64,000 nucleotides of DNA from Amoebophrya sp. A120 (taxonomy: Eukaryota > Sar > Dinophyceae > Syndiniales > Amoebophryaceae), in NCBI GenBank assembly GCA_905178155.1, contig CAJINV010000002.1, positions 5,761,709 to 5,825,708 of the forward strand, given 5' to 3'. Of this stretch, positions 33,001 through 44,900 are shown one piece after another; positions within the stretch are counted from its first letter, which is position 1; the number at the start of each line of letters is the position of its first letter. The notes beneath the pieces are model-generated. The model was not told the DNA's origin, made no database searches, and was given only the letters and a program-made list of their open reading frames with translations. A program made the translations under genes and the position numbers.

Positions 33001-34549
33001 GCGGGGCGCCACGGGCGAAAGAACGGCTGATGTTTTCGCAGCGGGACGGGATCCCGGAGAACGGGTTTATCAAAAGTAAAAATGTCTGGGTCTGGAAGGG
33101 TTGGAACTTGTGATGCAAACTTTGGAGCACACAAAAATTTGTGTTGCATGAGCGCCAAAAGCTGTCCATTTCTTGGCAAGCAAGTAGGAAGTTTCTCATG
33201 CGGGACAGGCATCATGAGGCGTGCTCAAAACCTGTGATGCTTTCGCCTGCATCAGACGCCACTTGCGTGATCCGAAATATGCATGACAAATCTCAGAATC
33301 TTCGTCTTCCAGACCCAGACATTTTTACATTTGATAGGGTTGATGATCGAGCAGTTGCGGTCCAGAATGCCGGGCTCGCTCTTCTCCCAGCGGGCACCGA
33401 ACCAGTGGGGAAAGTCCTCGAACGGATTGCGGGTGGCTAAGGATTTGACCGCCGGGGGCGACAGTACTACGAAGGATAGTAACAAGGACAATGCTAACGG
33501 GACGAACACGAACAACAGCAATTCGAGCAGCTCTTCCTCATCTGGTGGCAACAAGCAGTCGAATACAACCACGTCGAACCCCGGGTCCGCTTCTTCCCCT
33601 TCCGTCGACTTGGTCGATGCGGATATGCTGAAAGAAGTCAAGAACTCACGACCGAGCACGGAAAACGGAAAGATGAGTGACGACGAGCAGATGAAAAGCT
33701 GTTCAAAAAATTCCTCCCCCAACACGACCGGGGAGATGGAAAATGACAAGGAGGAAAACCTAGAAATGAAAGACAAAGACACGACAACAGGAGAACAACA
33801 AGATGCCGTTGCCCCGTCGAAATCCACGGAGGAAGAAGGAGGTCAGCAAACTAGTACAGAGAACAAGCACACTTCCTCTTCCTCTACCGGCGGCGGCGGC
33901 TCCGCGTCTGTCGTGGAAACGATGCTGTTGGAGGTGTGCGGGGCCCTACCACCGTCGGACTTGACCATGATGGAGAAGGAGGAAAACTCGCACGAAAATA
34001 GCAACAGCAACTCCGCGGAAAATAACCGACCGCTTTCTCTTTCGGAAAACATCGACAGGAAAATCGAGGAGTTGAAGAACGAGATTCACCGGCCGTCTGC
34101 AAAAATCCTGCCGAACAAAAGTGCTGGCTGCAACGGCGAAAACGCGACTAGTAGCTCTAGCTGTCAAAGCACGAATAGTTCCGCCAGTAAACAATACTCA
34201 ACGAACGCGAGTAGTCCGATGTTTGGGGAAAACCACATCGGAGAGGGAATGGAAGATTGCAAAATGGAAAAAATCGATTCTACTTGCAGCACTATGGCGG
34301 GCAGCAGTTCGATGGGGAGTGCGAATGGCGGGACAACTACGACGGTGAAGTCGGCTAAGCCGGTATTTTTAGAAGTGCGCTTTAGAAGTTATTATTGCCA
34401 CAGTGGTTGGTTTGCATACGAAGGTTGCTGTGCATGTTGCTGCAGGTTGCTATGCATGTTGAGAAATTTCAAAATAATGAAAATCAAAATTCATCAAACA
34501 GGCTATCCGGATCCCGAACAACCCATTTCTGCGGAGCGCGCCATACTAG
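30096..34549 (+). CDS. RanBP2-type zinc-finger protein, Asn/Ser-rich
   Basis: Supported exons: 30096-30226, 30419-30734, 30870-about 31433 (3' end unresolved), an exon ending at 32287, 32597-32642, 32972-33067, 33342-34362 and 34502-34549. Introns 30227-30418, 30735-30869 and 34363-34501 are GT-AG; 32288, 32643 and 33068 are introners; the junction between about 31433 and 32287 is not resolved. Finger 1 (residues 5-25) is W-x-C-x2-C-x3-N-x6-C-x3-C, with one extra residue before the last Cys. Finger 2 (WICDGCGDLQFARNQSCRVC) has the standard C-x2-C-x10-C-x2-C and is completed only when the introner at 32643 is removed. Linkers are Asn/Ser/Pro-rich. Such fingers bind single-stranded RNA or ubiquitin; RNA binding is the likelier guess. 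Confidence 0.75.
32288..32591 (+). mobile_element. Introner, family C (304 bp)
   Basis: Starts TATCGCGAGGAAAATTGCCC and ends GGGCATTTTTCATTGTAGTA. Targets CAAGA and CAAAA, one mismatch. The interior closely matches the 14664 copy in the same orientation, including the segment TTTCTGATGCAGAG. Confidence 0.88.
32643..32966 (-). mobile_element. Introner, family B, reverse, inside a zinc finger (324 bp)
   Basis: Ends TATCAAAATG...CTCTCAATA with exact target copies TTGCA (32638-32642, 32967-32971). It splits a Gln codon between the second and third zinc ligands of finger 2. Interior orientation matches 19340 and is opposite to 3502. Confidence 0.94.
33068..33336 (+). mobile_element. Introner, family A (269 bp)
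   Basis: Starts TATCAAAAGTAAAAATGTCT, ends ACATTTTTACATTTGATA. Exact target copies GGGTT (33063-33067, 33337-33341). Removal joins GIPENG to LMIEQLRSRM in frame. Confidence 0.94.
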
Positions 34550-37000
34550 CGTTCTGCGCCACAGCCATCGCGTTTCGGAAAAGAAAATGACGAATTCTTC
34601 AACACCACACAGTAGAGAAAAGAACCGCGGAGCAGGGGTGATGCTGCGACGATAAGCAGAACTCTTCGCGAAACCAAACGACAAATTCAAATTTAGTATG
34701 TGAGCAATACTAGTTTCAGTACCCAAAGCAAAGATAAACTCCACAGTTAATGACGACACAGCCGATTAGTATGTCTCCGTACACAAATAACGAGCCTCGC
34801 AGATGAAAGGACCTGAGAGGTTTTACAAAATTGTTCATATTCAGACACGATAACTCAATAAATTCGTTTCCAATATTCAAAATTATTCAATTTAAAGTTT
34901 TACAATTATAGCAAAGGCTTCTCGTGATTTTAGGTAACTTGTGATTTCGTGATTTCAGACTTGTAAGAACTTAGTCGTCCGGAAACTCGACAGAAAATAT
35001 CCACCCGTGTTGTTACAACGTGACTTACATTGTGTTACTTACCACCCTGTCTTACTGACCTCCGTTCGTTCCCAAAAGGACCTAGACTTACACTCGTTGC
35101 CCGCTCAAGCATCTTGCAATAGCGACGTGAGGATCATACTAGCAGACTCTTCGTGTTAAATGTGTGTGGCACAGAGAAAGGAAAAATTAGCATGACAGAG
35201 TCAGAACCCGTGAGGGAAAATATCTAATGACCGCCTGCTGGTGCTGCAGGTAAAGTAGACAATAACAAATTTATCAATTTACAACTATAGCAAAAATAGC
35301 ACTCCTTACAGCATTTTTTATCGGATTTGGCATATGTTAATCACTGAAGTTTTAGCTTGGGCAAAAGTACACCACGAAACCTCCTGGTGCCACAAGTGAC
35401 GGAGTGGCTTTATCATACTGGAAGGAGCTATGAAATGAATAGCATGAAGAGAAGAAGCTGCTTCTCTCACGACATATAACATCGGGCGAAAATTATGATT
35501 ATGTTACGTTTGGAGCCGTTGCAGCCGACTCACTAGGATGCGGGCGAGATATCCACCATCGAAATAGCACCAGTACAGATGTAGACTCGGTTTCGGAAAA
35601 GTAAATGCAAATGAAAAATGAACGATGTTGTCAGATGAACTACTAGGAAGACGGTTAATATTAAGTCGAGCATCACACTTCTGCTTCAGTAGCCGCAAGA
35701 GCATACGATAATGGCGATTACAATTTTCCTACTCAGACACTCTTCGCTTTTACGAAGCACAATATGTTGTGTATGATCTGCTATTCGTAGTACTTCTCCA
35801 GCTCGGACGACAATATACACGATGTTTCGAATCTTACGATAGACGCCCAACTACTCCGAAATAAAACACACCAGGACGAGATAAACCCGACACAGCATTA
35901 CGCTAAAATTCCGCTTACAAATATCCACTCTATTTCCAGTACGTCAGCTTCGTCTCTCCGCGAATTACGCAAGAGGCAGCGACGTAACACGCTGGATACC
36001 TGAACTAAAGTTTTGCTTTTACCGTAGATGTGTGTCGTGTTCTACTTTACTGGATAAACACCACCCAACGCTATTACTAGACGTAGCGCTAGCGCCATTC
36101 AGGAGTAGTTTCTGCTTTGTGATTGGCCTTGAACTACATTTCTCACTCCTAGGGAAGGAAGCTATCTTTTCAGATGATCCACTTTATGCTAGTAATTCTA
36201 AATCAGATTCCACTCGCCTCTTCTCGAGTTACCCGATGAGTGAATGTCAAACACCTCAACCTTTATACCGCCTATTACTGTAAATCTGTATGTAAAAAAA
36301 GTTCGAATCATCGTTATCGAGAATACAACTTAATTATTGAGCTATCCGCCGAAAAATGAAAAAAACAAAAACTCTCTGCGGCACTGCAACTGGATGCCGG
36401 CACTATCAAAAAGCGCCTTGATGCTATTCATTTCACGTGTTAATATTTTTGAAAATGCCGGATGGTACTGTATCTGCTACTGCTCCACCTGGTTTCGGGA
36501 GACACGATGTAGATTTGGGGTTACTTAGGGCGGGTTTTTATTAAATTTGAGAGTGTACTAGCACTAGGGTTTTGATTCACAGCCGGGCGCTGTGAGAGAG
36601 GGATGGAAACGATGTCGAAAATGTCCAAACGAGTGAAGTACTGAGAGCGAGCGAAGAAGACGAAGAAGATCCTCTTCCGAGGAGAGACCATGGTGCCACG
36701 CTTCAGTAACTAAAAGCATCTCTCGCGTTATGAAATACGATCGGTGAGGACACCGTAGTAGCGCTCTGGGTTGTGGTAGCTGCGTATCTATCATATTGAC
36801 AAGATGACGCGCGACCACGTTCTCGATGGCTTTGCTTGCTGATTCAAGCACGTGCTGCCAAGAGGAGTACTACCGTCTGCACGAGTACTAGCTGCTGTGC
36901 TTTGCTTGCGCCTGCTCCGCGATCGGCGATATAATCATACCGGACCTGTTTGTAGCAGGAGCGACCGCGTACTGAGTATCATCGGCAAGGAGAAATAAAA
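34550..37000. other. Intergenic, 2.45 kb; no gene seen
   Basis: AT-rich with scattered short open frames. No introner, no tandem array and no recognised RNA gene. The 3' end holds the leader of the DRC10 homologue. Confidence 0.55.
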
Positions 37001-39251
37001 ATGAAGCCAACGAACATAGACGCGCAGCGGATCCTTGCGATCCTGCAGGAACTGAAGGAGAGGCTGACATACATGAGTGTCGTAACGCCGCAAGTGTTGG
37101 AGGGTCTGCAATCGGATGAAGGGAGCAACGTCCGAGAGCTGCTTGGTAGAAGGAGGTTCGGTTGTTTTTTCCGACGCTGATGTTGCGAAGAGATGAATGT
37201 TTTGCATGAATTATTCATGACAAGAAATAAACACACTACGATTTTTATTGCTTTCGTGGGTGCTGTGTGATCATGAATCAGGTCCGGAAACTTTCAAGCT
37301 CTTCGTTGACCAGATTATGCTGGAGGAAAATTACGTGTTGTCACACACGCAGCAGGACCAGGGCTCGGAAGCTGCCGAGAACGGCGGCGGAGGTGCGGAG
37401 CCAGAGGGCGAGGTAGAGATTTTTGCTGCGGTGAAGTAGAACTACGCGCAAGACAGTGTCAATCCTGATTCCTTTCTCTGCATGACAAGAATTATATGTA
37501 TATACATAGAAAAAGAAAAACACGCACATTGTCATCACGCTCAGGCTCGCGAACTCCTGGACCGGCTCTCGAAAAACTCGGTAGATCTGTGCCGAAAACT
37601 CAAGACAACAAACGTTATCACGGAACTGCGAAACTTTCAAGAAACAAGACCACAGCAGGTATTGTACGATACTTCTGTTGATGCGTACTTCAACTTCTAT
37701 TCTAGCATGCCTGCTTGCATCAAGTGTTATCTGCGATGCAAAAACTACAACTCTACAGGTCCTCCAACTCATCCGCACGTTAGCAGACATGGAAGAGCTT
37801 ACGCTTAAGCGCCTGGCTACCACTGTTGAAGAGGAAAGATCACGACAAGAGCTGATTGAGCACTACAAATCACGGGAAGAGGCCTCGTTGAAGAAGAAAG
37901 CGCAGTTAGAAAAGGACCTCGCCGCGGTGAGAAAGGACCGGGAGAAGGCACAGGCAAGTAGAACGGAGGTTTTGACGAAGTTGAAAGCAGATTTGTTGGA
38001 TGTGAAGGACTCCGCGGACCACAAATCAAGGGCGCTGAAAGACAAGTGAGTTTCGATTTTGTCATTCGGCTTTTGCGACTCACACTCACCCTCACGTCAA
38101 TCTTGTCATGTTTGGGGTTAAGGAAAAATAGACAACACAAATCAAAACACGAGCAAAACTCCAGGTATAACGGCCGCATGCGGGAGTTGCAAGAAAAATA
38201 TCAGAAGAAGGAAGAGCAGTACACTGCCGACATCCAGAAGTTGAGAGATCAAGTCAGATCACTCGGAAGTAGCTCACAAGAAGACGAGGTGGGACTAAGA
38301 AGAAAGAAGAAGAGGTATCATGATGAGATCGGCGCTTTAAAAATACATGTGATGCAAAGCGTATACGCGTATGTAACTCGTCGACTTCTAGTGTCGACCG
38401 ATGTGCGCCGCGTCAAGACGCAGTACTTTCGTGCAAGAAAGGCAAATTCTGTCATGCAGAATACCACATACACTTTTCCACATAACAGGTTTGAAACCGA
38501 TATTGAGGAGCTGGTGCAGAATTACGACTCCGTATTCCGCGCAGCCCACGAAGAGTACGAAACGTCACTAGTAGAATTGAGGAAAGAGCAGAAGGAGCTC
38601 TCGGAACTCGAAGACCACTTCCGAAAACTGGACTCCGAGATATGGATTGCAAATATGTCTGGGTCTGGAAGAGTGGAACTTGTAATGCTGTCTGCGGATT
38701 CTAAAAATGTCTGCGTTGCATGAGCAGCAAGAGGAGTCAGTTCTTGGCACGCAGAGAGGGCATTTCTCATGCGTAATTAGCATCAAGAAGATCTCAAAAA
38801 ATCTGTGATGCTAGCACCAGCATCACAGACCTCGCGGGTCATGCAAAATGTGTATGACAACCTCCGACTCTTCCAGACCCAGACATTTTTGCATTTGATA
38901 CGAGATTCGGAGGAACGAAATGGAGACAGAAATGGAATCTCTGCGCGACAAACTGGTGGAGGAGGAGAAGGAGAGGCAGGCGGAAGCCGCCAGCGTGCTG
39001 CAGGGATTCTGGAAGGGTACAGATTTATTTGGTTTTTTGGCAGGCAAATTGCTGATTCTGAAACTGAACCGGAATCCATGTTTTATTATGTTCTTTTTCA
39101 TGTGCGTTTTCATTTTCAAGTAGTACTGCTCGCATGACAAAGTAAATTTTCAATGCTTCTGCTGCAACACAAAGGTATGACCGGTCGTCTGGAATACCAG
39201 CAACTGAAGAAGATGAAAAAAGGAAAGAAAGGCAAGAAGGGGAAGAAGTAG
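37001..39251 (+). CDS. DRC10: Dynein regulatory complex subunit 10 homologue (IQCD-like)
   Basis: Exons 37001-37145, 37282-37430, 37545-37658, 37759-38045, 38165-38314, 38489-38640, 38906-39016 and 39175-39251 total 394 codons plus stop. Six gaps are GT-AG introns of about 100-175 bp; the gap at 38641-38900 is an introner. The N-terminus (TNIDAQRILAILQELKERL) matches the DAxRI..VL start of DRC10/IQCD proteins. The centre (about 95-350) is coiled coil, and the C-terminus has one IQ-like motif (AASVLQGFWKGMTGRLEYQQ, about 357-375) followed by alternating Lys/Gly. Human IQCD is of similar length and has the same terminal IQ and Lys-rich end. Expected role: part of the nexin-dynein regulatory complex of the axoneme, implying a flagellated stage. 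Start chosen because it alone gives the conserved N-terminus. Confidence 0.85.
38641..38900 (+). mobile_element. Introner, family A (260 bp) in the DRC10 gene
   Basis: Starts TATGGATTGCAAATATGTCT, ends ACATTTTTGCATTTGATA. Exact target copies CGAGA (38636-38640, 38901-38905). Removal joins FRKLDSE to IRRNEMETEM; no other cut near the arms gives this frame. It coexists with six GT-AG introns. Confidence 0.95.
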
Positions 39252-39990
39252 TTGGAAGCCGTGCAGAGGAGATCATGCGCATACGGGATGATGTTGATGG
39301 ACGGTGGTGTGGAATTTCAACCTGCTACTTCATTCACTCTTTACGAGTTTGCTGCGCGGCAATTTTCTTCCTCAGATTCCATTCAGAAGTTTTCGTATCA
39401 CTTACTTTACATTACTCAGAAACTTAAAACACAGAGCAAGTTTGGGCTTGTTTTTGGATTTAGAAATGGTCAGTGCAAAAGAGGCAAGTTGATGCCAGTG
39501 TAGAGCGCTCTTCAATGCCTTACGTCAACAAGAGCGTTTCCATTTACGTACAAATTGCCTCGTGCAATTAGCTACGAACAATGATAAAGCACGCCACTAC
39601 CAGTACTACAATGAAAGTAGTATTGGCGCTGATGTTGCCGCTACAGGGAACGACACATGCGCCTTATCTCGGCTCAACAATTGTGAGGTTTTCTTTTCAA
39701 GAACGGTCAGGACTGCGACTGCATCTGCAACCGCAAAGAGATTGGATCACGAGATCACTGGCTTTTTTTTTGATATTCACTGACAAGCCAAGAAGAAACT
39801 CGAGGCAGCAAGATTACTGTTTCGATGTCATGAGATGACAGGACGATGATTTATTGTGCACACGTGTTCGACGATTGATCTTCCGGTCGGCGCTTTTACA
39901 ACCGGCGCGCCATCATCTGCTGAAAATGCATCGACAAGCAGGGCACGGCGCACAGGCACACCGACACGATCGCGAGCGCGTTGATGCGAG
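39252..39990. other. Intergenic; no gene seen
   Basis: Ordinary-composition spacer after the DRC10 homologue, before the GC-rich island begins. Confidence 0.5.
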
Positions 39991-41560
39991 ACAAACCGCA
40001 CGCGGCGCGCCCCATTGAAGAAGCAGCCGAGCACGCCGCCAACTTCCCCCATTTGTTTCCACTCTCGCGAGCTGCCGAAGAGCCCGCTGGAACCTCCTGC
40101 GGAGTTCAAGGGCACCCCGATCGCGGGCGCCGGCCTTTTGGGGCGCCTGCGTGGTGGAAGAGAGGCCCGCGCCCGAGTCGCGCTGTTCCGCCATTGTCTG
40201 AGCTGGCCAAGAGATCCAAACCCGACCCGCGTGGCGAAGAGCGGATCGACCAGCTGCCGCGGTCCCAGTTGCGCGAGAAGCTTCCCGCGGCCGAGAAAAC
40301 GGCCCGCGCGGCGTCGATTTGTAAAAAGCCGGGCTGGGGACGTTAGAGAGCCCGCCCGGCGTCAACGTGGCGGCGCTCGTTCCGGCGCTGGGGCCAGCAG
40401 ATGCACACTAGGGCGAGAAACCTGATCAGGCTACGCGGCGTGACGGAGGGGAAACGAGGCGGGGAGGTGGTGTGGGGCTGTTTCGCGCACGCCCCGGCGC
40501 GCCAAAGTTTACAAAGGCGCGCGGGCCCGCCCGCCCGGCCGCGCGGTCTTTCGGGGGGAGTGTCAGCGTGTGCGCTGCAGCAGCGCTATTCGGTGCGGAA
40601 GGAGGGGGCCCCACGAAGCCGATGAAGGTGGTGGCGCGCGGGCGCGCCCCGCCCGCCCGCGTTGACCGCCATGGTAAGCCAGAAATTGAAAGCGACCCCA
40701 GCGCCCGCCCCTGGTGGAAAAGCATATCGCCGCGATCTTTACGAAGGCCGGAGGCGCCATAGCCCACGCGGCGCGCCTTTGGCGCAGCGCCCCGCCCCCC
40801 CCGGGCTGCTCGGGTGTAAGGAATACGCGCGCGAGAAAAGCAGGACCCGCCCAAATTGGGCGAGGGGGCGCACATCCGCCAGGACTTCCAGGGCGCGGGC
40901 GCGTATCCTTTGGGAAGCAGGGCAGCCGCAACACATAGGGGAATGGAACAAAACTGGCGAGAAGGTCGCCGCGCAGTTAGCGAACCCGGCACAGAGAACC
41001 GGAGCCGAGTGCCAGGCGATAGCGGCCCTGGGGCAGGAAGCGGGGGAAAGCGCAAGCGGCCGGCCGCTGCCCCTCTCATTCTCTCGCTTATTGCATGGGG
41101 GCGGGGCCGGGCCGCGGCCCATTGGGTGGCTCTTCGTTATATATTCCCAGCAAGAAGGGCCCCCGGCCGCGGGGCCGGTCGAAGCCCGCCGGGGTTTTTC
41201 CGGTAGTCGCCGCGAAGGGCGGGCAGCTCGGGAGCAGCCGAAAAGGTTGCCCGCCCGCCGAGGCCGACGGGCCAACTAGAAAGAGCCCGGCGGCCGACCT
41301 CCCCGGCCCCGGCCGTCTTGGCGCTCGCCCCTGAAGCCTGCCGCGTAACCGGTCTGCCCGCCCTGTTGGGCGGGTCCGGCCACTAAAATGGCTTCTCGTT
41401 TCGAAGGAGTGGCAGCCGGAGCCGGCCCGCGCGCTTGCTTGTCGCATTGGCGGGTCGACGTTCCTGGCCGGGTGTCCGTGCGAACGGCGCGACCCGCCGC
41501 GCTCGGCATGTTCCGCAGCTGTAGTCTCACCAGGGTTTTGCCTCGCTTCACCCTGTGGCC
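39990..41560. other. GC-rich island 1
   Basis: Strikingly GC-rich compared with its flanks and dense in GGCGCC, GCGCGC and GGGCCC. Open frames occur in nearly all six frames, as expected from base composition alone, and none has a recognisable domain. Two similar islands lie at 52740 and 60470. Possibly a dispersed repeat class; no terminal repeats could be identified by eye. Confidence 0.55.
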
Positions 41561-41990
41561 TGGGTCCTGAAAAATTGCTGCGTCGATAATAACGTCGTGG
41601 TCGAGCCGCGCACTAGCACCCACACGGAACCATAAAACGTGGCGCGCGGTGTTCTGAAAGGAGAAGGATTCGGATTGTTTTTGGGTGTAGAGAATGGAGC
41701 GACGTCACTGCATCGAAAAACCAACCAGGAGAGTTTTCCAAAGCGGCCGCTCGTGTCAGAAAAAGGAGCGACGGTCTCAAAACGAAGCTCTGTGTCTGCA
41801 ACTGGTGCCGATGTCGAGGATTTTGCATGCATTTTTCCGAGAGCTAGTTCGTGTGGAGCGGAACGTTGTTGATAGTGGAGATCTTGTATGAAGCTGGTGC
41901 ACCAACAAGAGGCATTCATCGGAATCTCCGAGAGCTGCATGACGACTTTTTGAAAACCTCGTTGGAGTCGAAGCCGCACCGCAGCCCAGT
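41561..41990. other. Leader region of the channel gene
   Basis: Composition returns to normal. It precedes the ATG at 41991, which is the first in the long open frame. No promoter element recognised. Confidence 0.4.
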
Positions 41991-44900
41991 ATGACGACGC
42001 CAACAAATAACACTTCCGCCACCGCCGCCATGGAGGAAACCGAAGCGCAGGCCGCCCAGCTCGACGAGGAGATGCGGGAAAAGCAGCAGCGCATCCGCGC
42101 ATTTGCGCGCCACGATTCCATGGACCGCAACCGCATGGAGGAACTGTCGCAAACCGTGTCCGATAGGGACTTGAACAAGAGTCAGATGAACACGAGCGAC
42201 GGCGATCGACACAGCGAGAGAGATCTTCACGACAACTCGCTGACTGTGCATGATCAGGAGCCGCCAGATCTGACGAAGCTTCCGTTGGAAGAACGGCGAA
42301 TCAGCATGGGCAGCGACAACGAGCTTGTGCGGGACTTCCACGAAAAGGTAGGCCGAAGGGGCACACCTGGCTACTACCACTCCATGTCCTCGGTTGGGCA
42401 AATCCTGTACGGCTCCAGCCCCTCCTCCCCGAGCGTGTTCCCGCGGTTGTCGAATTTTCTCAGCGCTCTGACCACGCGGCCGCGCGCAACTTCGATCGTC
42501 TCCTCGGTCGCAACGCCTGTGAACGGGAAGGGCGGCGACATTGCCGTGATGGAAACCGTGGAGCAAAACGTTTCGGTTTTGCCGATGAGCAAAGGCACGA
42601 CGATGTTGACGAGCGGCGGGGAGATGAGAACTAGTACAACCAGTAGCGCGCCGCCCGCTGGGATGAATAGAGTTCGATCTGCGCCGGCATCTACTTCTTC
42701 CAAGAAGAAAGCACACGATGACGATCTGATCGGGAAGAATTTGCTGCTTACTGCGGTAGGAGACGTCTCAAACAAACCTACTGATGCGGATCGGAAAACC
42801 ACATCACAGACCATCGCTAAGATGCAGCTCCCAGCGACGTTTATTGCAGGAGCTCCTTCTTCAGACGGAAACAGCATGATTCCGGGGGCCGTGAATCAAA
42901 ATATGATCAAACGAGACGACAAGGATATTCTCAACGCCGTTCCCTCCGCCCCGACTATTTTGGTGAATGGCTCAGAGTACCACACGACCCAGCAGCAAGA
43001 AGATGACGTCAAAGACAATTCAGTGGTCGTCAATGTCGGGGATTCTTCAGATGGTAACCCTACAACTTTCAGCAACATGCAACTCAACAAAAACACCAAG
43101 TCTCTCTCCTCCGATCTCAAAACACACGTCGAGACAGCCTCCGTTCGTTCGAAAAACACGCTTCTGTCCGCACCACAGAGCGGATCTGGCACGACAGCAG
43201 GAAACACGAATTCTGATGCCAATAAATTCTCGACCTCCACGACCAGCAATCGGCTCTCCGCGATTACGAACCGATCGAGCATGGTTTCCGTGACTAGCAC
43301 CACTTTAGGTAGGTTGGAGAACTTGGTGACCACGTTTTTGGGTTCGATGAATTTTGGAACACAACGGCGGGACAGTGGAAACCGGAAGTCGTCGCGATTT
43401 GGTAAAAATGGTGCAGCTCTCGACTGCGTTTTGGAGGATGATAGCTACGGGGAACCACGACAAATAATACCTGGACTGGAAAGGAGAAACGAATTGGAAG
43501 ACGCCGGCTTAGCAGCTGCTCCATTGAAGGAAAATCTAGACAGGCAAGACGAAGACTTCCTTGCAGGCACAACAAATCCGTCAAGCGGAAATAAACAAAC
43601 CAATGCCAAACCGAACATTCACGCTCGCCAATCCGCCGCGTTACACCGCAGCTACAAAGCCACGCGACAAAGTTCCTGGCTGGCGCTATTGCCGCAGACG
43701 AGATCCTGGGTCAAGATGAAGTTCGACAACAGTTGGCAAAGGTCCACAACTTTGTCGCAGGACTTTGACCTACCGGAAGGGCTGCAAAATAACGGAGTAG
43801 GCGATAGGAGCAATAAGTCCTCGCCCCGAGACGACGGATCGGGGTCAAGGTCCGGGCGTAGCTTCGGCTTTTTCTCAAGAGCGACGAGGAAAGACCGGGA
43901 TTCGTTCCTTCAGTCCACTTCCACAGCGTTAAGCTACAACGCGAAGTTTTTCTGCGTCAATTGCGCGCCGGTGATTTACTTGCTCAAATCTCTGTTCCAC
44001 ATGTTCATGAACTTTCTGCAAAAGCTCGTCTACTTCCTCTGCAGCTACGAAACCGAGCAGGAATTGTTAAAATGGCAGGCGTGGTGGGAGAAGACGTTTC
44101 GGCGCTGGTACGAAAACGTGGAGAAAACGAGTGAGCACACCGTGCATAAAGAGAAGCTGTTGCATATGGAAGCGTCAGGATTGAAATCGTCAAAGTTGAA
44201 ATAACTTGTAATGCATAAAATCGATACCAGTTGGAAGCCCAATTTCTAAGTGGTGCATGACAAATTTTCCGAGCACCGGAATCCAATCTGTCATGCTGTT
44301 TGGGCACAGACGACTGCTTTTGTCATGCTACTTTAACGGCTCTACTTCAAACCCTAAACAGGCCGCCAGTCGGCTTCACTTGCCATCCCGGCAAGACAGG
44401 CAATTCATGCCTTGCATTTTATGCATGCCAAATCATTTCAACATTGTCGATTTCAAACCTGACGCTTCGATATTGCACTCCCTCAGGTCGGAGATCTACG
44501 ACAGCAAGACCCGATACAGCATTTACGACGTGTTTGAGCCGGTGACGATTTCGCAGTCACAGTATTCGACATCGTATTCAAAAAAAAAATACCATCGCAA
44601 TCACTTTTGCACAATACAAAAATTTTCGTCATGCGCAAAAATGCATCACAGTCAAGAGTCATAGGCGATTTCCCTTTGTATTTTTGCAATACAAGAAAAA
44701 TTTGTCATGCGGGGCAAACTTCTGATGCAAAACCTCCTAAATGTGATTGTGATGGTGTTTTTTTCTAGGATACATCGTCCTCTTCGAGTACTAACAAAAA
44801 CGGTTCAAATCGGAACAACAGAAACAGCAAAGCTGCGAACAACGGAAATAAAGGTAGCAATGTCCGTTCCGGCCAGTCCGTGGCCTCCGGTGCCCGTTCG

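Noticed and set aside
40015-41447. Many overlapping long open frames in GC-rich island 1 as genes
   Set aside because: Open frames appear on nearly all six frames, as expected from GC-rich, stop-poor sequence, and none has domain or repeat evidence.
44200-44204. Stop codon at 44202-44204 as the end of the channel gene
   Set aside because: It lies inside a family D introner with an exact TTGCA duplication; the frame continues after removal.
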